This document shows, piece after piece, positions 1 to 8,132 of a DNA stretch of 12,002 nt; within the stretch, counting starts at the first letter, position 1; each line of letters begins with the position of its first letter. The notes beneath the pieces are model-generated. The model saw only the letters and a list, made by a program, of their open reading frames with translations. It was not told the origin of the DNA and did no database searches. The stretch spans positions 1-12,002 of the forward strand of contig JAUIEL010000142.1 in the NCBI GenBank assembly GCA_030428825.1, read 5' to 3'. Source of the stretch: a bacterium (GTDB lineage Bacteria > Planctomycetota > B15-G4 > JADJEK01). A program made the translations under genes and the position numbers.

Positions 1-1681
1 CGGCGTCGGTCGCGACGAGCAGCCGCACGGTCCTCCGCTCGGCGGCGCGCGCGCGGAACCGGAGGCCGACGTACGCCGCGCAGTCGACGCCCTCCGGGAT
101 CGGGAGGTGAAGCCCCGCGAACCCCCCGCTCGGCGGCCGGAACCGGACGTCCCCCTCGACCCTCAGGAACCGCGTCGGGTTCCCCTCCCCCCCGTCGCGG
201 ACCCGCGACGCGCGCGCCTCCCGCTCGTCGGCGTGGGCCGACCGCCGGACCTGGAAGCCGGCCGGGGGACCGTCCTCGAAGTCCGCGAGCGCGAGGCTCC
301 GCTCGACCGGGACCGCGGCCGCGCCGGCGAGCCGGCGGGCGAGCGCCTCCCGCTCGACCCAGCGCCCCGCCGCGGCGACGCGGACGACGCGCCGCGCCGT
401 GGAGACGTCGGCGGTCGGATCGCCGTCGACGAGGAGGAGGTCCGCCGCGCGGCCCGGAGCGAGGGTGCCGGCCCCCTCGTCGATCCCGAGGAACCGCGCG
501 GCGCGGGACGTCGCCGCGCAGAGCGCCTCGCCGGCCGGGATCCCCGCCTCGACCCACGCCTCGAGCTCGCGGTGCAGCGCGTCGCCGAAGAAGACCCCGG
601 GGACGCCGGCGTCGGTCCCCGGCAGCAGCACGACGCCCGCGGCGTGGAGCCTCGAGAGTCGCGCGAGCGCCTCGCCGTACCGCTCGCGGAACCACGCCGG
701 CCGCTCCGCCGCCGCCGCGGCGTCGCGCCACTCCGACTCCACGAAGCCGTCGAGCACCGCCGCCGGGACGAACCGCCGGACGTCCGGCTCGGCGAGGATC
801 GCCGGCTCGTCGACCAGACGGAACTGCGCCTCGTACGCGGCGAGCGTCGGGATCACCGCCGTCCCGCGCTCCGCGAGGAGGGCGACGAACGCGTCGTCCA
901 TCGCTCCGACGAGCGGGAGGTGCGCGAGGGCGTCCGCGCCGGCGAGCACGGCGGCGCGCGCCCGCTCGACCTCGACGGCGTGCACCACGACCAACCGATC
1001 CGCGGCGTGGGCCGCCTCGATCGCCGCCCGCATCGCCTCGTCGGAGAGCGCCGGGACCTCGGGGACGTCCGCCCACCCCCCGCCGTCGGCGATCAGCTTC
1101 ACCACGTGGACGCCGCGGGCGACGAGCTGCCGGACCTGCCGGCGCGCCTCGGCGGCGGTCGTCGCCGTCCGGCCCGGGAACCCTCCCTCGGTGCCGTGCC
1201 CGGACGGCGCGGAGAGCGCGGCCCCCGCGAACAGGACCCGCGCCGCGCCGGGCCGACGCGCGCGACCGGGCGGGTATCGCTCGACGAGGCGGTCCTCCGG
1301 CGCGTTCAGGTCGAGGAGGGTCGTCACGCCGAACGCGGCCGCGGCGGCGGCGTTCAGGGTCGGGTCGACGTCGACCGGGCGATCGACGCGCCCCGCCGAC
1401 CCGAAGAGGTGGACGTGGAGGTCGATCAGCCCGGGCAGGACGGTGCGGCCGCGGCCGTCGACGAGGCGGACGCCGTCCGGGACGTCGATCGACCCGCGCG
1501 GCCCGAGCTCGGAGACGACGCCGTCGCGGACGACGACCGTCCAGTCGTCGTGGCGTTCGGTCGCCGAGGTGCCCGGGAAGACCCGCGCCCCGACGATCGC
1601 GAACGCCTCGCCCCCCGCCGCCGGCGCGGCGAAGGAGAGGATCCATGCGGCGACGAATGCCGCCGTTTCCGCATTTCTCAT
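1..1681 (-). CDS. Secreted metal-dependent amidohydrolase with C-terminal CIA30-like domain (partial, runs off left edge)
   Basis: The reverse strand reads open for 560 codons from an ATG at 1681 down to base 2, with no stop, so the 3' end lies outside the window. Residues 1-24 look like a Sec signal peptide, with a hydrophobic stretch at 8-22, so the enzyme is probably exported. The amidohydrolase (imidazolonepropionase-like) TIM-barrel ligands are in order: HVH at 89-91 after LPGLIDL, a lysine in VKLIADGG (K195, candidate carboxylated metal-bridging Lys), H234 (VVVHA), H254 (AHLP) and D357 (PGTDAG). The usual GTLAPGRAADLLLVDGDP closing segment spans about 405-422. From about 464 a new domain opens with ADFEDG and continues with beta-rich sequence (RFLRVEGDVRF, GLRFRARA), resembling the CIA30 (complex I intermediate-associated protein 30) jelly-roll fold. 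The family hydrolyses C-N bonds in cyclic amides or peptides; the substrate cannot be told. A GTG lies two codons upstream (1687); neither start has a good Shine-Dalgarno. Enzyme class is firm, CIA30 moderately so. Confidence 0.88.
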   Translation of the reverse strand, partial: MRNAETAAFVAAWILSFAAPAAGGEAFAIVGARVFPGTSATERHDDWTVVVRDGVVSELGPRGSIDVPDGVRLVDGRGRTVLPGLIDLHVHLFGSAGRVDRPVDVDPTLNAAAAAAFGVTTLLDLNAPEDRLVERYPPGRARRPGAARVLFAGAALSAPSGHGTEGGFPGRTATTAAEARRQVRQLVARGVHVVKLIADGGGWADVPEVPALSDEAMRAAIEAAHAADRLVVVHAVEVERARAAVLAGADALAHLPLVGAMDDAFVALLAERGTAVIPTLAAYEAQFRLVDEPAILAEPDVRRFVPAAVLDGFVESEWRDAAAAAERPAWFRERYGEALARLSRLHAAGVVLLPGTDAGVPGVFFGDALHRELEAWVEAGIPAGEALCAATSRAARFLGIDEGAGTLAPGRAADLLLVDGDPTADVSTARRVVRVAAAGRWVEREALARRLAGAAAVPVERSLALADFEDGPPAGFQVRRSAHADEREARASRVRDGGEGNPTRFLRVEGDVRFRPPSGGFAGLHLPIPEGVDCAAYVGLRFRARAAERRTVRLLVATDA

Positions 1682-1694
1682 CGGCACCGCCCGG

Positions 1695-1720
1695 CCCGAT
1701 CGCGAGAATCGGGTCTCGCG
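1695..1720. promoter_or_regulatory. Interleaved double inverted repeat in the divergent intergenic region
   Basis: The 86 bp between the divergent amidohydrolase and AAA+ genes hold two perfect inverted repeats that interlock. CCCGAT (1695-1700) pairs with ATCGGG (1708-1713), and CGCGAGA (1701-1707) pairs with TCTCGCG (1714-1720). The order is A-B-A'-B', so the two stems overlap and are either alternatives or could fold together as an H-type pseudoknot if transcribed. In DNA it could be an operator for either divergent gene. I see no convincing -35/-10 pair on either strand. The palindromes are seen directly; the regulatory role is inferred. Confidence 0.35.
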
Positions 1721-1767
1721 TAGCTCCGACACCCTCGACATCATAGAGCAAGCGACGGCCTCCGAAC

Positions 1768-3240
1768 GTGAACGCCATCCGAACGCTCGGCGCCCTGCGC
1801 GAGTCCGGCGCGACGCCGGTCTCGGTCCGGGACGAACTGAGACGCAACCTCCTCTCCCGTCTCGAGCGGCGCGAGCCGCTCTTCCCCGGCGTGATCGGGT
1901 TCGACGAGACCGTCGTGCCGCAGCTCGTGAACGCGATCCTCTCGCGTCACGACTTCATCCTCCTCGGCCTCCGGGGGCAGGCGAAGACGCGCCTCCTCCG
2001 GTCGCTCACCGCGCTCCTCGACGAGGTCACGCCGGTCGTCCCCGGCTGCCCCCTGAACAGCCACCCGCTTTCCCCGGTCGGCCGCCACGCCCGGCGGCGC
2101 GTCGCCGAGGAGGGGGACGACCTTGAGATCGGCTGGCTCCGGCGCGAGGAGCGATACCGCGAGAAGCTGGCGACCCCGGACATCACGATCGCGGACCTGA
2201 TCGGCGACGTCGATCCGATCAAGGCGGCGACCCGCCGGCTCGACCTCGACGACGAGGAGGTGATCCACTACGGCCTCGTCCCCCGCACGAACCGCGGCGT
2301 CTTCGGCGTCAACGAGCTCCCCGACCTTCCGACCCGGATCCAGGTCGGCCTCCTGAACATCCTCGAGGAGAAGGACGTCCAGATCCGCGGCTTCCCGATC
2401 CGCCTCCCGGTCGACGTCCTCCTCGCGTTCACCGCCAACCCCGAGGACTACACGAACCGCGGTTCGATCATCACCCCGCTGCGCGACCGGATCGAGTCGC
2501 AGATCCACACGCACTACCCGCTCACGCTGGAGGAGGGGATCCGGATCACGCGGCAGGAGGCGTGGCTCGATCGCGGGGACGAGGCGCCGGCGGTGACGGT
2601 CCCCGCGTGGTTCGAGGAGATCGTGGAGGAGACGGCGGTGCAGGCCCGGACCTCCTCGTTCGTCGACCAGAACTCCGGCGTCTCCGCGCGCATGACGATC
2701 GCCCTCGCCGAGAACCTGGTGTCGAACGCCGAACGGAGGGCCGTCCGGCTCGGCCTCCAGCGGACCACGCCGCGCGTCTCCGACCTGTTCGCGGCGATCC
2801 CGGCCGTCTCCGGGAAGATCGAGCTGGTGTACGAGGGAGAGCGCGAGGGGCCGGTCGCGGTCGCCCGCGCGATCCTCGGCCGGGCGGTGAAGGCGGTGTT
2901 CGACCGGGCCCTCCCCGACCCGTACCGGGACGACGGCGCGGCGTCGATCTACGAGCCGCTGGTGAAGTGGTTCCGCGCCGGAAACCGGGTCGAGGTCTCC
3001 GACGAGACGACGCCGGACGCGTACGTCGAGGAGCTGCGGCGGGTGGAGGACCTCGAGTCGCTGGCGAGGAACTTCTTCCCGCTCTCGCGCGAGGACGACG
3101 AGACGCGCGGCGCCACGATGGAGCTCGTGCTCGAGGGGCTCCACCAGGCCTCCCTCCTCGGGAAGGAGGACGGGCTGCGGGGGACCCGGTACTCCGACGC
3201 GTTCGACGAGATGACGCGCGAGCTCGAGGACGACCGCTGA
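1768..3240 (+). CDS. MoxR/Mg-chelatase subunit I-like AAA+ ATPase
   Basis: This is a 490-residue AAA+ ATPase of the magnesium-chelatase-I/MoxR branch. Such proteins pair with a VWA partner and use ATP to remodel proteins or insert metals; here the partner is the next gene. Visible motifs are Walker A GLRGQAKT (67-74), a Walker B-like VFGVNELPDL (178-187), sensor 1 TANPEDYTNRG (222-232), an arginine-finger segment LRDRIESQI (238-246), and sensor 2 GVSARMT (304-310, R308). The Walker B acidic pair is NE instead of DE; from memory this is usual in this subfamily. An insert after Walker A (about 90-135) keeps one Cys (C94), where I recall relatives having more. GTG 1768 is the only usable start, because a TAG lies in frame at 1744-1746; no clear Shine-Dalgarno is present. 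The protein is cytoplasmic, with no signal or membrane segment. Its stop overlaps the next ATG (TGATG), so the two are translationally coupled. Some databases call such proteins 'sigma-54 interacting regulator', but no sigma-54 GAFTGA motif is visible. Confidence 0.9.
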   Translation: MNAIRTLGALRESGATPVSVRDELRRNLLSRLERREPLFPGVIGFDETVVPQLVNAILSRHDFILLGLRGQAKTRLLRSLTALLDEVTPVVPGCPLNSHPLSPVGRHARRRVAEEGDDLEIGWLRREERYREKLATPDITIADLIGDVDPIKAATRRLDLDDEEVIHYGLVPRTNRGVFGVNELPDLPTRIQVGLLNILEEKDVQIRGFPIRLPVDVLLAFTANPEDYTNRGSIITPLRDRIESQIHTHYPLTLEEGIRITRQEAWLDRGDEAPAVTVPAWFEEIVEETAVQARTSSFVDQNSGVSARMTIALAENLVSNAERRAVRLGLQRTTPRVSDLFAAIPAVSGKIELVYEGEREGPVAVARAILGRAVKAVFDRALPDPYRDDGAASIYEPLVKWFRAGNRVEVSDETTPDAYVEELRRVEDLESLARNFFPLSREDDETRGATMELVLEGLHQASLLGKEDGLRGTRYSDAFDEMTRELEDDR

Positions 3241-4334
3241 TGCGGGCCCGCTACGTCGCCTTCGATCCGCGCGACCGCGCGCTCGACGAGCGCCATCGCC
3301 ACGTGAAGGACGTCTACCAGCACCTCCTCCTGATGGCGAACGGGGAGGTCGAGCGGGCCCTCGAGTGGCTCGAGCGGATCGACCGCCGCCACGGGTTCTT
3401 CGACGACGCGTTCACGCTCGACGACTTCCGCCGCCGCCTCGAGCGCGAGGGGCTGGTCGAGCGGACCCGCGGCGGCGCCGGCCTGAGGCTCTCGACCGGG
3501 GGCGAGATCCGCCTCCGCCGCGACGCGCTGGAGCGGATCTTCTCGTCGCTCGCGCGCGGCGACGCCGGCGATCACCGGACCGCCGGGACCGGACCGGGGC
3601 ACGAGCGCCTCTCCGAGACCCGCCCCTGGACGTTCGGGGACGACCCGAGCGAGATCTGCGCCCGCACCACACTGCGGAACGCCATGCGCCGCTCGGGCCC
3701 GGACCTCGAGCTCCGGGAGGAGGACTTCGAGGTGTTCGAGACCGAGGCGCGGACCGCCTGCGCGACGGTGATCGCGATCGACGTCTCGCACTCGATGACC
3801 CTCTACGGGGAGGACCGCATCACGCCGGCGAAGCAGGTCGCCCTCGCGCTGGTCGAGCTGATCCGGACCCGCTTCCCGCGGGACGACCTGCAGGTGGTGC
3901 TGTTCGGCGACGACGCCGTCGAGGTGCCGCTCGACCGGATCCCGTACGTGGGGAACGGTCCCTACCACACGAACACCCGGGAGGGGCTCCGGCTCTCCTC
4001 CCGGCTCCTCCTCCGACGGCGGCACCCGAACCGCCAGGTCTTCATGATCACGGACGGGAAGCCGTCCGCCCTCACCGAGGACGACGGGACGATCTACAAG
4101 AACCCGTTCGGCCTCGACGATCGGGTGGTCAACAAGACCGTCGAGGAGGCCGCCGCGCTCCGGCGGCGCGGCATCGTGGTCACGACGTTCATGCTGACCG
4201 ACGACCCGACCCTCGTCCGCTTCGTCGAGGAGTTCACGCGGACGAACCGGGGGCGCGCGTACTACGCCTCCGCCGACCGCCTCGGCTCGTTCCTCCTCGT
4301 CGACTATCTTCGCAACCGTCGCCGGAGCGTCTGA
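3240..4334 (+). CDS. VWA domain protein, partner of the AAA+ ATPase (CoxE/ChlD-like)
   Basis: This is a 364-residue protein with a C-terminal von Willebrand factor A domain. The MIDAS metal site is complete: DVSHS at 181-185, a threonine in the HTNT segment (243-246), and TDGKP at 271-275. The N-terminal 170 residues are charged and mostly helical, without a recognised catalytic motif, and may be the adaptor region. The tail (about 284-361) carries IYKNPFGLD, VVNKT, TNRGRAYY and VDYLRNRRR, which I recognise from VWA proteins that sit next to this type of AAA+ ATPase. The ATG overlaps the upstream stop by one base and has a GAGGA ribosome site at 3226-3230, nine bases away. In known MoxR-VWA pairs the VWA protein delivers the target to, or is remodelled by, the ATPase; that role is inferred here, and the client is not evident from neighbouring genes. 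It is cytoplasmic, with no signal peptide. Confidence 0.9.
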   Translation: MRARYVAFDPRDRALDERHRHVKDVYQHLLLMANGEVERALEWLERIDRRHGFFDDAFTLDDFRRRLEREGLVERTRGGAGLRLSTGGEIRLRRDALERIFSSLARGDAGDHRTAGTGPGHERLSETRPWTFGDDPSEICARTTLRNAMRRSGPDLELREEDFEVFETEARTACATVIAIDVSHSMTLYGEDRITPAKQVALALVELIRTRFPRDDLQVVLFGDDAVEVPLDRIPYVGNGPYHTNTREGLRLSSRLLLRRRHPNRQVFMITDGKPSALTEDDGTIYKNPFGLDDRVVNKTVEEAAALRRRGIVVTTFMLTDDPTLVRFVEEFTRTNRGRAYYASADRLGSFLLVDYLRNRRRSV

Positions 4335-4362
4335 GCGCGCTTCTCTCCGGCCCGCGCCGCTC
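4333..4362 (+). terminator. Weak GC hairpin just after the VWA gene
   Basis: The VWA stop codon runs into GAGCGCGC (4333-4340), which can pair with GCGCCGCTC (4354-4362) with one bulged base and a 13-nt loop. No T-run follows, so intrinsic termination is doubtful. It lies in the 58-bp gap before the CoA-transferase genes and could mark the end of the AAA+/VWA unit. No clear promoter is visible in the rest of the gap. Confidence 0.22.
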
Positions 4363-4381
4363 CTACGATCGGTGGGGAGTC

Positions 4382-4386
4382 GGAGG
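4382..4386 (+). promoter_or_regulatory. Shine-Dalgarno that fixes the start of CoA-transferase subunit A
   Basis: GGAGG sits six bases before the ATG at 4393. This favours ATG 4393 over the in-frame GTG at 4372, which would add seven basic residues and has no ribosome site. Confidence 0.75.
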
Positions 4387-4392
4387 CGAAGC

Positions 4393-5067
4393 ATGAACAA
4401 GGTCGTGACGACGGCGGCGGAGGCGATCCGCGACATCCCGAACGGCGCCACCCTGATGGTCGGCGGGTTCGGGTTGTGCGGCATCCCGGAGAACCTGATC
4501 CTCGCCCTCCGGGACGCGGGGACGACCGATCTCACCGCCATCTCGAACAACGCCGGGGTCGACGACTTCGGCCTCGGGCTGCTGCTGCAGACGCGGCAGA
4601 TCCGGAAGATGATCGCGACGTACGTCGGCGAGAACGAGACGTTCGAGCGGCAGTTCCTCGACGGCTCGCTCGAGGTCGACCTCGTCCCGCAGGGGACGTT
4701 CGCCGAGCGGATCCGCGCCGCGGGGGCGGGGATCCCCGCCTTCTTCACGCCGACCGGCGTCGGCACCGTCGTCGCCGACGGGAAGGAGGTGCGCGTCTTC
4801 GACGGGCGCGAGTACGTGATGGAGCGGTCGCTCCCGGCCGACTTCGCGCTGGTCAAGGCGTGGCGCGGCGACGAGGTCGGGAACCTCGTCTATCGGAAGA
4901 CCGCGCGGAACTTCAACCCGATGATGGCGACCGCCGCCGAGGTGACGATCGCCGAGGTCGAGGAGCTGGTGCCGGTCGGCGTCCACACGCCGGGAATCTT
5001 CGTCCAGCGGATCCTCCGCGGCGAATCGTACGAGAAGCGGATCGAGCAGCGCACGACGCGCGCGTGA
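4393..5067 (+). CDS. scoA: 3-oxoacid CoA-transferase subunit A
   Basis: This is the 224-residue alpha subunit of a family I CoA-transferase, closest in pattern to succinyl-CoA:3-oxoacid (acetoacetate) CoA-transferase. The enzyme moves CoA between succinyl-CoA and a 3-oxoacid in the cytoplasm, in ketone-body or short-chain acid use. Residues 17-32 fit the CoA-transferase signature 1 exactly (NG, two residues, three hydrophobics, GGF, three residues, G, one residue, P). The conserved SNNAG segment is at 51-55, and the C-terminal EKRIEQRTTR matches the usual SCOT-A ending. Length is normal for the family. The start at ATG 4393 is set by a strong GGAGG. Subunit B follows after 22 bases with its own ribosome site, so they form one operon. 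Related subunits (AtoD, PcaI, ScoA) act on acetoacetate, butyrate or 3-oxoadipate. No thiolase or aromatic-degradation gene lies nearby to choose between them, so the symbol is tentative. Confidence 0.93.
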   Translation: MNKVVTTAAEAIRDIPNGATLMVGGFGLCGIPENLILALRDAGTTDLTAISNNAGVDDFGLGLLLQTRQIRKMIATYVGENETFERQFLDGSLEVDLVPQGTFAERIRAAGAGIPAFFTPTGVGTVVADGKEVRVFDGREYVMERSLPADFALVKAWRGDEVGNLVYRKTARNFNPMMATAAEVTIAEVEELVPVGVHTPGIFVQRILRGESYEKRIEQRTTRA

Positions 5068-5076
5068 ACGGCGGAC

Positions 5077-5082
5077 GGAGGA
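5077..5082 (+). promoter_or_regulatory. Shine-Dalgarno for the GTG start of subunit B
   Basis: GGAGGA lies seven bases ahead of the GTG at 5090, inside the 22-bp gap between the two CoA-transferase genes. It supports this non-ATG start. Confidence 0.75.
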
Positions 5083-5089
5083 CGACGAC

Positions 5090-5749
<660 letters not shown>

Positions 5750-5771
5750 GCGCGCCGCGGGACGTTCGACG

Positions 5772-8120
5772 TTGATCCGAGAGGAGAGGAACGCCCTGCT
5801 GCTGCTCGTGGCGTTCACCGGCGCCGCGAGCCTCCTCTACCTCCTGGTCCTCCGGCCGGCGCTCGAGGACGCCACCCGTCCTGTCGCCCCGCGGCCGGAG
5901 ACCGCGGCGGCGGCCGAGACCGAAGCGGAGCGGAGGCCGATCGACGCCCGGCCGAAGTCGGCGCGGCGGATGCTCGGGCTCGAGGCCCTCCTCGTCGACG
6001 CCGTCACCGGGCGCCCGCGATCCGACGCGGAGGTGAAGGTCACCCGCGTCGAGGACATCGCCGAACCGACCGCCTCGCTCGGCGCGGACGGCACGCTCCG
6101 CGTCGACCACCTCCCTCCCGACATCACGTTCGGCGTCGAGATCGAGTGCGACGGCTACGAGCCGCGTTCGTTCCCGCGGCTCCGCGGGGAGGCCCGCGAG
6201 GTCCTCTCCCTCGGCGTGGTCGCGCTCGAGCCGCGCCGCCGGGCCCGCGTGACCGTGCGCGACGAGGACGAGTCGCCGGTCGACCGCGCGCGCGTCACGC
6301 TGCACCCGCGCGACGACGTCGCACCGAACGAGGGCGCCCGCTCGCGCGCGGCGCGCGTCGCCGAGGCGCTCCTCCTCCCCGCCGTCGCCACCGCGGCGAC
6401 GGACGCCGACGGGGTCGCGGTCCTCCGCGACCTCCCGGCGAGACACGCGTTGGCCGTCGTTTCGTCCGGCGAACGGCCGACGGTCGCCCACGAGGTCGAC
6501 GTGTTCGGCGGGGACGTCTCCGAGCCGGTCACCCTCGGCCCGGGCGTCCCGTTCCGCGGCCGCGCGGTCGACGCCGGCGGCGCTCCGATCGCCGGCGCCC
6601 GGGTGGTCCTCGTCGAGGCGCGGGACGGCCCCGGCCCGGGTCTCTCGACCGCCGTCACCGACACCGACGACGACGGCCACTTCACCGCGCCGCAGGTCTC
6701 CCCCGTCCCTCACTTCGTCTTCGTGGTCGCGCCGGCGCGCGCCGCGGTCGCGCTCGGTCCGTACCCGCCGGGCGGGCGGGACGCCGTCGTCCTCGCCGTC
6801 CCGGACGGGGCCGCGGTCGAGGGGACGCTCCGGAGCCGCACCGGCCGGCGCCCGCCGGCGGTCGAGGTGATCGGCCGATCCGACGTCCCGGGCGCGGTCT
6901 CGCTCCGTACGCGGACCGCGGAGGACGGGAGCTTCGCGCTCGACCACCTCGCCGTCGGACACGCCACGCTGACGGTCCTCGCCGAGGGGTTCGCGCCCGA
7001 GCGCGCGGTCGTCCCCGTCGCGTCGTTCGGCGCCGAGGTCGACCTGCGTCTCGATCCGCCCGCCCGGCTGGTCGGCACGGTCACGTCGGACGGACGGCCG
7101 CGGTCGGGCGCGGTGGTTCGCGATCTCGCCGGCGGGCGCCGCGCCGTGACCGACGTCGACGGTTCGTTCCGACTCGACGGACTCGCGGCGGGGATGGTGC
7201 GGCTCGAGACGCGCGCCGCCCGGCACGCGCCGCGGCGGACCGAGGCGGAGGTGCTCCTCCGGGAGGAGTCGTCGACGGAGATCGAGCTCGCGCCGGGCGG
7301 CGAGCTTCCGGTCGTCGTCCGCAGCGCCGACGGGGAGGCCCGCCCGGGCGCCCGGGTCGCCGCGCACGCCGTCCTGCCGTCCGGCCGGCTCGCGCCCGTT
7401 CCCCGGTCCTCCGCGACGGCCGACGCGGCGGGCGTCGCCCGCCTCGCCAACCTCCGGCCGGAGGAACCGATCGTCCTGTTCGGGCGCGCGGCGGGACACG
7501 CGCCGAGCCGGTCGAGCCCGATCGAGGTCGATCCGGAGCTCACCGAGGCGGGGGTCGAGCTGACGCTCGGCGTGGGTGGGCCGGTCGAGGGGGTCGTGCT
7601 CGCCCCGGACGGAACGCCCGCCGGCGGCGCGGTCGTCACCGCGCTCCCGGCCGCCGGCCCGGCCGGGACGCACGCGTTCGGTCCGCGTTCCGCGCGGACC
7701 GGGGACGACGGGAGGTTCCGGCTCGCCCGCCTGCCGGCCGGCCGCGTCCGACTCCTCGCCGTCCGGGGCGAGGAGCGGGCGCTCGGCGCGCCGATCGCGG
7801 TGCGGAACGGAGCGCGCACCGGCGCGATCGAGCTGACCCTCGCCCCCGTCCCGGCGCTCGCGGGGAGAGTCCTCGACGCAGAGGGACGCCCGGTACCGGG
7901 GGCCTCGGTGACGTTGCTCGAGGCGGCCCCGGGCGACGAGGGCGGCGACGAGGCGGCGGAGGCGCCCGTCGTTCCGGCGACGGCGTACTGCGACGCGGCC
8001 GGACGGTTCGTGCTGCAGCCCCTGCGGCGCGTCGAGCTCGTCGTGGAGGCGACGACGGACGCCGGGACGATCCGAACGACCGCCCCTCCCGGCGCGACCG
8101 CCGTCGAACTCCGTCCCTGA
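5772..8120 (+). CDS. Membrane-anchored protein with about eight tandem carboxypeptidase-regulatory-like repeats
   Basis: This is a 782-residue protein with one N-terminal membrane helix (about 8-28, LLLLVAF...LYLLVL) and an Ala/Pro/Glu-rich linker (30-66). The rest is built from repeated beta-sandwich units of 80-100 residues. By eye the units begin near 67, 155, 258, 347, 431, 510, 603 and 694. Each has a 'hydrophobic-x-G-x-V-x-D-x-x-G-x-P-x-x-G-A-x-V' opening, then a DGxFxLxxL-type turn (DADGVAVL, DDDGHFTA, EDGSFALDHL, DVDGSFRLDGL, DDGRFRLARL, DAAGRFVLQPL). This is the pattern of carboxypeptidase regulatory-like (transthyretin/prealbumin-like) domains, which are structural or ligand-binding, not catalytic. 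Short basic/acidic residues before the helix suggest the repeats face outside the cytoplasm. The start is TTG 5772 with a weak CGGGA upstream; later starts would remove the helix. No catalytic domain or sorting signal is seen. It follows the CoA-transferase by 22 bp, perhaps only by arrangement. Function is unknown. Confidence 0.85.
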   Translation: MIREERNALLLLVAFTGAASLLYLLVLRPALEDATRPVAPRPETAAAAETEAERRPIDARPKSARRMLGLEALLVDAVTGRPRSDAEVKVTRVEDIAEPTASLGADGTLRVDHLPPDITFGVEIECDGYEPRSFPRLRGEAREVLSLGVVALEPRRRARVTVRDEDESPVDRARVTLHPRDDVAPNEGARSRAARVAEALLLPAVATAATDADGVAVLRDLPARHALAVVSSGERPTVAHEVDVFGGDVSEPVTLGPGVPFRGRAVDAGGAPIAGARVVLVEARDGPGPGLSTAVTDTDDDGHFTAPQVSPVPHFVFVVAPARAAVALGPYPPGGRDAVVLAVPDGAAVEGTLRSRTGRRPPAVEVIGRSDVPGAVSLRTRTAEDGSFALDHLAVGHATLTVLAEGFAPERAVVPVASFGAEVDLRLDPPARLVGTVTSDGRPRSGAVVRDLAGGRRAVTDVDGSFRLDGLAAGMVRLETRAARHAPRRTEAEVLLREESSTEIELAPGGELPVVVRSADGEARPGARVAAHAVLPSGRLAPVPRSSATADAAGVARLANLRPEEPIVLFGRAAGHAPSRSSPIEVDPELTEAGVELTLGVGGPVEGVVLAPDGTPAGGAVVTALPAAGPAGTHAFGPRSARTGDDGRFRLARLPAGRVRLLAVRGEERALGAPIAVRNGARTGAIELTLAPVPALAGRVLDAEGRPVPGASVTLLEAAPGDEGGDEAAEAPVVPATAYCDAAGRFVLQPLRRVELVVEATTDAGTIRTTAPPGATAVELRP

Positions 8121-8132
8121 CCGCGGCCCCCG

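Noticed and set aside
107..2126. Two long plus-strand open frames opposite the amidohydrolase
   Set aside because: Their products are Arg/Pro/Ala/Ser-rich with no recognisable domain. The minus strand encodes a full amidohydrolase with all metal ligands, so these are GC-driven shadows.
4372..4392. Upstream GTG start for CoA-transferase subunit A
   Set aside because: It adds a basic stretch (MGSRRRS) not expected in the family and has no ribosome site, whereas ATG 4393 has GGAGG at ideal distance.
2949..4986. Minus-strand frames opposite the VWA and CoA-transferase genes
   Set aside because: No domain or start signal, and composition typical of antisense frames in GC-rich DNA. The plus strand carries exact family signatures.
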